Assembly (NCBI RefSeq): GCF_000820005.1
Contig: NZ_CDBL01000005.1
Span: 15,371-67,192 of the forward strand
DNA length: 51,822 nucleotides
Reading direction: 5' to 3'
From: Aeromonas piscicola
Lineage (GTDB): Bacteria; Pseudomonadota; Gammaproteobacteria; Enterobacterales; Aeromonadaceae
This document shows, one piece after another, positions 44,890-51,822 of this stretch (position 1 is its first letter; each line of letters starts with the position of its first letter). The translations under genes were made by a program, and so were the position numbers. A model generated the notes under the pieces. It ran no database searches, was not told the origin of the DNA, and saw nothing but the letters and a program-made list of their open reading frames with translations.

Positions 44890-45029
44890 AAGTCTCGTAA
44901 CGTGACGGCAGCAATAACTGCGGTTTTAGCAATGGCGGGGATTCTACACGATTTCACAATGGGTTACAGTTAAGCGTTTATTCACGGCGGCAGATATGCG
45001 CACAAAATAAACTTTTTGCTAAATTGGCC

Positions 45030-45058
45030 TTGCCTGAGCAAATCGATTTGCGTAGAAT
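45030..45058 (+). promoter_or_regulatory. rplU promoter
   Basis: TTGCCT (-35, 45030-45035), 17-bp spacer, TAGAAT (-10, 45053-45058). The spacer contains the perfect 14-bp palindrome GCAAATCGATTTGC (45038-45051). Confidence 0.7.
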
Positions 45059-45084
45059 GCCGGCCCATTGTTATAGGTTTTTGC

Positions 45085-45113
45085 GCGTGTCTGGCCTTGA
45101 GCAAAAGACACGC
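45085..45113 (+). promoter_or_regulatory. Hairpin in the rplU leader
   Basis: GCGTGTCT and AGACACGC close a stem around a 13-base loop, 18 bp before the rplU start. This is a candidate for autogenous control by L21, which many bacteria exert through a leader structure. Confidence 0.5.
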
Positions 45114-45131
45114 CTTTACGGAGTTAATCAA

Positions 45132-45443
45132 ATGTACGCGGTATTCCAAAGCGGCGGAAAACAACACCGTGTGGCCGAAGGTCAAATCGTTCGTCTGGAA
45201 AAGCTGAACGTTGAGACTGGCGCTACCATCGACTTCAACGAAGTTCTGATGGTTGCTGCAGGCGACACTTTTAAAGTAGGTGCTCCTTTCGTTGAAGGTG
45301 GCAAGGTTGTAGCTGAAGTTGTGGCTCACGGCCGTGGCGAGAAAGTGACTATCGTCAAGTTCCGTCGTCGTAAGCACCATCGTAAGCAAGCGGGCCACCG
45401 TCAGTGGTTCACTGAAGTCAAAATCACTGGCATCAGCGCTTAA
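45132..45443 (+). CDS. rplU: 50S ribosomal protein L21
   Basis: The 103-residue L21 starts [18 protein letters not shown] and has [17 protein letters not shown] near the end, both diagnostic. ATG at 45132 with GGAG nine bases upstream. First gene of the rplU-rpmA operon; its leader has a promoter and a hairpin. Confidence 0.98.
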   Translation: MYAVFQSGGKQHRVAEGQIVRLEKLNVETGATIDFNEVLMVAAGDTFKVGAPFVEGGKVVAEVVAHGRGEKVTIVKFRRRKHHRKQAGHRQWFTEVKITGISA

Positions 45444-45461
45444 TTTAGAGGAGTCCGATAG

Positions 45462-45719
45462 ATGGCACACAAAAAAGCTGGCGGTTCATCCCGCAACGGT
45501 CGCGATTCTGAAGCTAAACGCCTTGGCGTTAAGCGTTTCGGCGGCGAAACAGTTCTGGCAGGCAGCATCATCGTTCGTCAACGTGGTACCAAGTTCCACG
45601 CTGGCACCAACGTTGGTCTGGGCACCGATCACACCCTGTACGCGAAAGCGACTGGCAAGATCCTGTTCGAAGTTAAAGGTCCGCTGAATCGTAAGTACGT
45701 TAGCATAGTTGCTGAGTAA
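45462..45719 (+). CDS. rpmA: 50S ribosomal protein L27
   Basis: The 85-residue L27 starts [20 protein letters not shown] and reads [21 protein letters not shown] through its middle (outline of about residues 23-43). It begins 18 bp after rplU with AGAGGAG upstream and is followed by a terminator, which separates it partly from obgE. Confidence 0.98.
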   Translation: MAHKKAGGSSRNGRDSEAKRLGVKRFGGETVLAGSIIVRQRGTKFHAGTNVGLGTDHTLYAKATGKILFEVKGPLNRKYVSIVAE

Positions 45720-45739
45720 TTACGGACCGCAAGGATCCG

Positions 45740-45767
45740 AAGCCCCGCCAACAGGCGGGGCTTTTGT
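45740..45767 (+). terminator. Terminator after rpmA
   Basis: AAGCCCCGCC-aaca-GGCGGGGCTT followed by TTG. Twenty bp past the rpmA stop. Confidence 0.9.
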
Positions 45768-45902
45768 TTTTCTGACGCAGTTTACGAAAAAACGGAACGC
45801 AGATGTGCCTGGTGTTGCGCGAGGCATTCATCGCTAAGATGCGTATCGCCCGCAGGGGCCTGTACCACTATAATTGCGTATCGGTTTTTCGAATTAAGGT
45901 GA

Positions 45903-47117
<1,215 letters not shown>

Positions 47118-47164
47118 TCACTCGGTCCTGGCTGATCGGGGTGGCATCTTTGCCCATCGATGAG

Positions 47165-47200
47165 AAAAACCGGAGTCTGGCAACAGACTCCGGTTTTTTT
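47165..47200 (+). terminator. Terminator after obgE
   Basis: AAAAACCGGAGTCTG-gcaa-CAGACTCCGG with seven T. Strong. Confidence 0.95.
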
Positions 47201-47489
47201 ATGGCGCCCATCCGGGCTGGCGTGGTCACCATATAGAGATATTTCTTATGTCATCAGGAAGAAGAATGCCCATGCCGATGGCACTCCCCTGTGCCGCCAG
47301 CAGGAGTCCGTATCTCATCGACACAGCGTGCTGAGCAGGGCGCCGAGAGCATGACGGATATGGGCGTGGTGGCGCGAGAAGGTGTGAAGAACGCACTCGA
47401 CATTATGCTTGGCGTGTTCCGGTGGTTGCCCTGCTGACGGGCATCGCCGGTGTGGCGCAGCTGTTGTTCCAGGGCGTTGCCTTTAATGC

Positions 47490-47519
47490 AAAACGGTCAA
47501 CCTGGGTTGGCCGTTTTTT
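47490..47519 (+). terminator. Terminator-like hairpin in the gap
   Basis: AAAACGG-tCAAC, loop, GTTG-gCCGTTTT and a T run. It ends no intact gene. Confidence 0.7.
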
Positions 47520-47563
47520 GTGGTCGGTATTAGACCAAAGTGAGTCTTTGTAATGGCCTGCTT

Positions 47564-47577
47564 TTACATTAATGTAA
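47564..47577. promoter_or_regulatory. Perfect palindrome before the acyl-CoA synthetase
   Basis: TTACATTAATGTAA is a 14-bp perfect palindrome about 70 bp upstream of the start codon; CTT and AAG outside it are nearly symmetric. Possible operator for a fatty- or branched-chain-acid regulator. Confidence 0.45.
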
Positions 47578-47644
47578 CAAGCTGAAAAAAGCGTGCCAGC
47601 CGAGCAGTAGGCAATTCAAATCGAACGTGGCCAGGAGTCACCCC

Positions 47645-49339
47645 ATGACCTCACTGCTCAGCTACCGGGCCGGTCCCTGCGATCAGCCTCTGCTCCATCA
47701 GACCATAGGCGAATACCTGCAAGAGATAGCCGAACGCTTTCCCGATCGGCCCGCCGTTGTGGTGCGTCACCAGCAGATCCGCTGGAACTACCGTGAATAC
47801 CTGACCCAGATAGACAGGTTGGCGCTGGGCTTGCTGGCGCTCGGCATCCAGCCGGGGGACAGGGTCGGCATCTGGTCGCCAAACAACATAGAGTGGTGCC
47901 TGGTGCAGTTCGCCACGGCCCGCATCGGCGCCATCATGGTCTGCATCAATCCCGCCTACCGCAGCTACGAGCTGGAGTTTGCCATCAACAACGTGGGCTG
48001 TCGTGCCCTCATCTGTGCCAGTGCCTTCAAGGGCAGCGACTACCTCGCCATGCTCAATGAGCTGGCCCCGGAACTGGCCAGTTCGCCGCCCGGGCAACTG
48101 ATCAGCGCCCGCTTGCCGAGCCTGGCGATGGTGATCCGGCTCGGGAAGGAGGCCAGCGCCGGCATGCTCAACTTCGGTGCCGTGCTGGCGCTGGGGGACC
48201 AGCAGGATCCGGCCTGGCTGGCCCAGGTGGCAGCCGGCCTCAAGCCGGACGATGCCATCAACATCCAGTTCACCTCGGGCACCACGGGCAACCCCAAGGG
48301 CGCGACCTTGAGCCACGGCAACATACTCAACAACGGCCGCCAGGTGGCGCGGGGCATGGCGTTCAGCGAGCAGGACAGGCTCTGCATACCCGTGCCGCTC
48401 TATCATTGTTTTGGCATGGTGCTTGGCAATCTGGTGTGCATCAGCGTGGGGGCCTGCGCCCTGTTTCCATCGGAAGCGTTCGATCCTGTGGCGACCCTGC
48501 AGACGGTGAGCGAGGAGCGTTGCACCGCCTTGCATGGCGTGCCAACCATGTTTATCGCCGAGCTGGATCTACCCGGTTTTGGCGAGTTTGATCTCTCCTC
48601 TTTGCGCACCGGCATCATGGCAGGAGCTATCTGTCCGGAGCCCTTGATGCGCAAGGTGCAGACTCTGATGCACATGACAGAGGTGACCATCGCCTATGGT
48701 CAGACCGAGTGCAGCCCCATCAATCACATGACCGCCATTGATGCGCCGCTGGACAAGCGGGTCACCACGGTCGGCCGCGCCCTCGATCACACCGAGATCA
48801 AACTGGTTGACCCGAGTGGCGAAATGGTGGCCATCGGCGAGCGGGGCGAGATCTGCTGTCGCAGCAACGGGGTGATGCAGGGTTACTGGCAGGATCCTGC
48901 CAAGACGGCGGAGACCATAGACGAGGAAGGTTGGCTGCACTCGGGGGACATCGGTGTCATGGATGAAGAGGGCTATGTGCAGATCGTCGGGCGCAGCAAG
49001 GAGCTGATCATCCGTGGTGGCGAGAACATCTATCCGCGCGAGATAGAGGAGCGGCTCTACGACCATCCGGCGGTACAGGATGCGGCCGTGTTCGGGGTCG
49101 ACAGCGAGCGCTATGGCGAGGAGGTGTGCGCCTGGGTCAAGCTGAGGCCGGATCAGATGGTCAGCGAGGAGGAGATCAAGCACTTCCTGTCGGCCCGCAT
49201 CGCCTACTTCAAGGTACCAAGATACATACGTTTCGTGGAGGAGTACCCCATGACGGTGACCGGCAAGCTGCAGAAGTTCAAGATGCGAGAAGCCATGAGC
49301 CGCGAGCTGGCCCGCCAGCATGCCGAGGCGACGCGCTGA
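47645..49339 (+). CDS. AMP-forming acyl-CoA synthetase family protein
   Basis: A 564-residue AMP-binding enzyme that activates a carboxylate as acyl-AMP and then acyl-CoA. Conserved motifs: FTSGTTGNPKGATLSH (P-loop, about residue 212), YGQTECSP, GEICCRSNGVMQGYW, SGDIGVMDEEGYVQIVGR and, near the end, the acylation lysine region TGKLQKFKMRE. The substrate is probably a medium- or long-chain fatty acid, but the family is broad. ATG at 47645 is supported by AGGAG seven bases upstream; a GTG at 47627 is in frame but lacks one. Flanked by a palindrome and a strong terminator; monocistronic. Confidence 0.88.
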   Translation: MTSLLSYRAGPCDQPLLHQTIGEYLQEIAERFPDRPAVVVRHQQIRWNYREYLTQIDRLALGLLALGIQPGDRVGIWSPNNIEWCLVQFATARIGAIMVCINPAYRSYELEFAINNVGCRALICASAFKGSDYLAMLNELAPELASSPPGQLISARLPSLAMVIRLGKEASAGMLNFGAVLALGDQQDPAWLAQVAAGLKPDDAINIQFTSGTTGNPKGATLSHGNILNNGRQVARGMAFSEQDRLCIPVPLYHCFGMVLGNLVCISVGACALFPSEAFDPVATLQTVSEERCTALHGVPTMFIAELDLPGFGEFDLSSLRTGIMAGAICPEPLMRKVQTLMHMTEVTIAYGQTECSPINHMTAIDAPLDKRVTTVGRALDHTEIKLVDPSGEMVAIGERGEICCRSNGVMQGYWQDPAKTAETIDEEGWLHSGDIGVMDEEGYVQIVGRSKELIIRGGENIYPREIEERLYDHPAVQDAAVFGVDSERYGEEVCAWVKLRPDQMVSEEEIKHFLSARIAYFKVPRYIRFVEEYPMTVTGKLQKFKMREAMSRELARQHAEATR

Positions 49340-49357
49340 GGCGGTTCTGGCGCGATG

Positions 49358-49383
49358 AAAAAAGGGCCCTGCGGGCCCTTTTT
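49358..49383. terminator. Bidirectional terminator
   Basis: AAAAAAGGGCCC-tgc-GGGCCCTTTTT between the acyl-CoA synthetase and the convergent lipoprotein gene. Confidence 0.9.
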
Positions 49384-49399
49384 CGTTGTCGGCGGCTTG

Positions 49400-49750
49400 C
49401 TAGCGCGGCGTGATGCTCACATCCGTGGGGCACTGAATGGTCAGCGAATGGACTGTACTGGCCATGCGATAAGGCTTGCCCGCCTTGTAGAGCTTCTTCT
49501 CTTCGTCATAGCTGCCCGTCGTGTACTGGGTGGAGTAGAGCGTCTGCTGACGGCGATCCGTCTCCTTGTAACCCTGTGGACAGGTCTGGTTGGCCTGATT
49601 GAAACAGGCCGCCATGCTGCTGCACTCGATATAGAAGCCGTGCTGGCTGGCATCGGCCAGGTGCACCGGGGTGACGGTGGGCGTGGGAGGCGACAACAGG
49701 GAGCAGCCGGACAGCGCCAGTGCGCCCAGCATGATGAGATGTTTTGACAT
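49400..49750 (-). CDS. Small cysteine-containing lipoprotein
   Basis: A 116-residue protein of unknown function with a lipoprotein signal ending ALSGC (Cys16), so probably anchored to the outer membrane or periplasmic face of the inner membrane. The mature part has four further cysteines (IECSSMAACFNQANQTC and IQCPTD), likely as disulfides. I do not recognise the family. ATG at 49750. It is flanked by terminator-type hairpins and appears to be its own transcript. Confidence 0.7.
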   Translation of the reverse strand: MSKHLIMLGALALSGCSLLSPPTPTVTPVHLADASQHGFYIECSSMAACFNQANQTCPQGYKETDRRQQTLYSTQYTTGSYDEEKKLYKAGKPYRMASTVHSLTIQCPTDVSITPR

Positions 49751-49784
49751 GGATAACCTGAACAGTGTGGTGTGACAAAGAGTG

Positions 49785-49808
49785 AGGGGGAGTCTTTTGC
49801 TCCCCCTT
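49785..49808. terminator. Hairpin between the lipoprotein and HD-GYP genes
   Basis: AGGGGGAG-tcttttg-CTCCCCCT; stem good, no long T tail. It may end the leftward HD-GYP transcript. Confidence 0.5.
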
Positions 49809-49883
49809 CGCTATAGGGGCACAGTTATAACCAAGCCGGCGCGCTCAGACCAGCGCACAAATGTAAGAAAATATGATCCCGCC

Positions 49884-51822
49884 CTACGTCAGCGCGGCCA
49901 GCAGGGCATCGCTATCCACCTGGTCCAGCTGCTCCGGCGCCAGGAAACGCTCGGCATAGTCGCGCCAGATGCCGCTGCCGACAAACAGGGCAAACAGCGC
50001 CGGGTCTATGTGCTGCTCGCGCACCATGCTCTGCATGATGGCCAGCGACTGGGCCACCGTCTTGCCCGACTTGTAGGGGCGATCGCTGGCGGTCAGCGCC
50101 TCGAAGATGTCAGCGATGGCCATGATGCGGGCCGGAATACTCATCTGCTGCCCCAGCAGTTGGCGGGGGTAACCCTTGCCGTCCATGCGCTCATGGTGAC
50201 CACCGGCGATCTCGGGCACGCTGCGCAGGTGGCGCGGGAAGGGGAGCCGCTCCAGCATGCGGATGGTCTGGATGATGTGCTCGTTGATCTTGTAGCGCTC
50301 CTCCTCGGTGAGGGTGCCGCGGCCTATGGCCAGGTTGTAGCGCTCTCCCCGGTTGTAGAGATGGGTGGGCACCTTGACCTTGAAACCCCAGGGGTTGTGC
50401 TCATCCAGGCGGTCGTGGACGGGGCGGGGAATGAGGTGGGCCGCCTTGTCGGCCAGCAGCGGCTCGGTGCAGGGCAGCGGCGCGGCGGGCTCGCTCTGGC
50501 GCAGCTTGAGCTCCTCCCGGCTGATGCCGAGTCTGTCATCCAGGGTGCGCAACCAGGTGCGGCTGGCGATGGCATCCAGCCGTGTCAGCTTCTCCGGCGC
50601 CATCCATTCGCCCCCCTTGTTGCACTCGGCGACGAAGGCAAACTCTTCGTCCAGGGTGCTCCAGAGCGGCGCCACCTCTGCTCTGGCCGCTTCTCGTTCT
50701 GATGCCGGCAGGCGGGCCGCCAGCGCCTCGATGTAACCGTCGCGCTTGAGCACCTCGAAGCGGGTGCGGATCTCGTGGATCCGATCGTAGAGGGTCTCCA
50801 GCTTGGTGGCCTTGTCGACCACGAACTCCGGCGTGGTGACCTTGCCGCAGTCGTGCAGCCAGCTCGCGATATGAATGGCCTCCCACTCCTCCTCATTGAG
50901 CCGAAAGTCGGCGAACGGGCCCTGCTGCTGGGCACAGGCCGCCTCGGTCAGCATCCGGGTCAGTTCGGGCACGCGCTGGCAGTGACCCCCTGTGTAGGGG
51001 CTCTTGGCATCGATCGCGCCGGCCATCAGCTCGATGAAGGACTCCAGCAGCTGTTTCTGCTCCTCCAGCAGCCGCTGGTTCTCGATGGCGGAAGCAGACG
51101 TGCCCGCCAGCGCCTCGATCAGGCTGATGCGCGAGGCCAGCTCGCGGGCGGAGCAGTCGGGCAGGATCAGCAGCAGGCAGCCGATCAGCTCCTGTCTATG
51201 GTTGCGCAGGGGTTCGGCCACCAGTTGGCAGGGGCCGGGGAAGGGGCCCCAGCTCGCCAGATGCTGCCGCCAGCCGCGTTCGTCGACGGCCAGGGTGAGC
51301 CGCTCTGTCTGGGCCAGCTTGCCGAGCAGCGCCTCCTGCCAGGGGACTTGCCCGGCAGGCAGGGTTTGCTGTCGCCAGCTCGCCTGTACCGCCACCATGC
51401 TCTGCTCCTGCGCCAGGTATAGGCAGCCCCCTTGGGCCTGTACCGCGGCTATGGTCTCGTGCAGTATGCGGCTGAGAAGGGAGTCGAAGCGGTGTTCGGC
51501 CGCCAGCGCCCGGCCCATGTTCATGAAGTTGCCCAGGGTCAGCCGCATGCCGGACATGGTTCGGGCCAGATCGTCGATCTCGCGGATCGCCGACTCAGGC
51601 ACCCGGCTCTCGCCGAAGTCGAAGTGCTGGATCCGCTCCGCCTCCTGGGTCAGGGCCAGCAGCGGGGTGGCGGTACGGCGGGAGACCAGCCAGATCACCG
51701 GCAACAACAACAACAAGCCCGCCAGTGCCCAGCCGAGATTGACCAGTGCCTCGTCGCGGGCCTGCTGGTTGAGCAGATCGGCCGATACCAGCAGGGCGAT
51801 GTGGAAGGGGGAGCCCTCGCCG
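49884..51822 (-). CDS. HD-GYP domain protein, 5' end outside the window
   Basis: A membrane sensor with a C-terminal HD-GYP domain, probably a c-di-GMP phosphodiesterase. The frame is open to the right edge, so the start is missing; a TTG at 51716 is internal to it. Visible order: part of a periplasmic sensor domain, a membrane segment (LVNLGWALAGLLLLLPVIW), a HAMP-like linker, a GAF-like domain, and HD-GYP with HCQRVPELTRML, ASWLHDCGKVTTPEF and HHERMDGKGYPRQL. The HD pair and GYP are intact. The long insertion after the HD motif (about 170 residues, with CNKGGEWMAPEKL) is unlike short HD-GYP proteins. Confidence 0.88.
   Translation of the reverse strand, partial: GEGSPFHIALLVSADLLNQQARDEALVNLGWALAGLLLLLPVIWLVSRRTATPLLALTQEAERIQHFDFGESRVPESAIREIDDLARTMSGMRLTLGNFMNMGRALAAEHRFDSLLSRILHETIAAVQAQGGCLYLAQEQSMVAVQASWRQQTLPAGQVPWQEALLGKLAQTERLTLAVDERGWRQHLASWGPFPGPCQLVAEPLRNHRQELIGCLLLILPDCSARELASRISLIEALAGTSASAIENQRLLEEQKQLLESFIELMAGAIDAKSPYTGGHCQRVPELTRMLTEAACAQQQGPFADFRLNEEEWEAIHIASWLHDCGKVTTPEFVVDKATKLETLYDRIHEIRTRFEVLKRDGYIEALAARLPASEREAARAEVAPLWSTLDEEFAFVAECNKGGEWMAPEKLTRLDAIASRTWLRTLDDRLGISREELKLRQSEPAAPLPCTEPLLADKAAHLIPRPVHDRLDEHNPWGFKVKVPTHLYNRGERYNLAIGRGTLTEEERYKINEHIIQTIRMLERLPFPRHLRSVPEIAGGHHERMDGKGYPRQLLGQQMSIPARIMAIADIFEALTASDRPYKSGKTVAQSLAIMQSMVREQHIDPALFALFVGSGIWRDYAERFLAPEQLDQVDSDALLAALT

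Larger units (their letters stand above)
47201..47644. other. obgE/acyl-CoA synthetase gap, possible gene remains (444 bp)
   Basis: No intact gene. Frames at 47351-47437 (MTDMGVVAREGVKNALDIML) and, shifted, at about 47417-47486 (PVVALLTGIAGVAQLLFQ) join into one plausible membrane segment if a frameshift is allowed. A terminator-like hairpin follows at 47490-47519. It could be the remains of a membrane-protein gene that I cannot name. The right part holds the acyl-CoA synthetase promoter region. Confidence 0.4.

Noticed and set aside
51714..51716. TTG as start of the HD-GYP gene
   Set aside because: The frame remains open with a membrane segment and sensor-like sequence up to the window edge, so the true start lies outside.

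Overview
The window reads as chromosomal DNA of a gammaproteobacterium, most likely Aeromonas. This is inferred from the GC-rich housekeeping genes, the Enterobacterales/Vibrionales-like blocks (yfbV next to ackA-pta, gcvR-bcp, dapA-bamC-purC, nnr-tsaE-amiB-mutL-miaA-hfq-hflX-hflK-hflC, rplU-rpmA-obgE, metNIQ) and ArcB with residue numbering close to the E. coli protein. I see no rRNA, tRNA, insertion sequence, phage or CRISPR array. It is mostly core genome, with accessory signalling genes between the core blocks.

Layout. 1-5.7 kb: acetate metabolism (pta, ackA), yfbV, yfbU and the peroxiredoxin bcp. 5.7-9.8 kb: gcvR, then dapA, bamC and purC. 9.9-14.6 kb: a divergent SDR/LysR pair, a DUF2057 protein, a HIT protein, a CheX-like DUF3334 protein and a DUF2860 outer-membrane protein. 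14.8-18.5 kb: arcB and dgt. 18.6-19.1 kb: a 30-codon leader-like ORF, a possible attenuator and a DUF1127 protein. 19.2-26.7 kb: a hybrid sensor kinase with two solute-binding domains, a REC-EAL response regulator and a chemoreceptor, together a c-di-GMP/chemotaxis signalling cluster. 26.8-30 kb: rfaH and metNIQ. 30.4-33 kb: a small unknown helical protein, a polyphosphate-glucokinase-like ROK protein and queG. 33-43.8 kb: the long co-directional nnr to yjeT block. 43.9-47.1 kb: ispB, rplU, rpmA, obgE. 47.6-51.8 kb: an acyl-CoA synthetase, a small lipoprotein and an HD-GYP protein that runs off the right edge.

The most unusual structure is a recurring one. Short diverged tandem duplications sit at gene boundaries: a 109-bp copy of the rfaH 3' end just after rfaH, a 110-bp-offset copy of the mutL start region just before mutL, about three 65-bp units between queG and nnr that each repeat the nnr start-codon context, and repeated hairpins between bamC and purC. 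Two of these keep a readable but presumably non-functional piece of the neighbouring protein. Several perfect inverted repeats at promoters or leaders (ackA/yfbV, SDR/LysR, ppgK, rplU, the acyl-CoA synthetase, the DUF1127 gene) look like uncharacterised operators. All functional calls come from reading motifs by eye; no database search was run.
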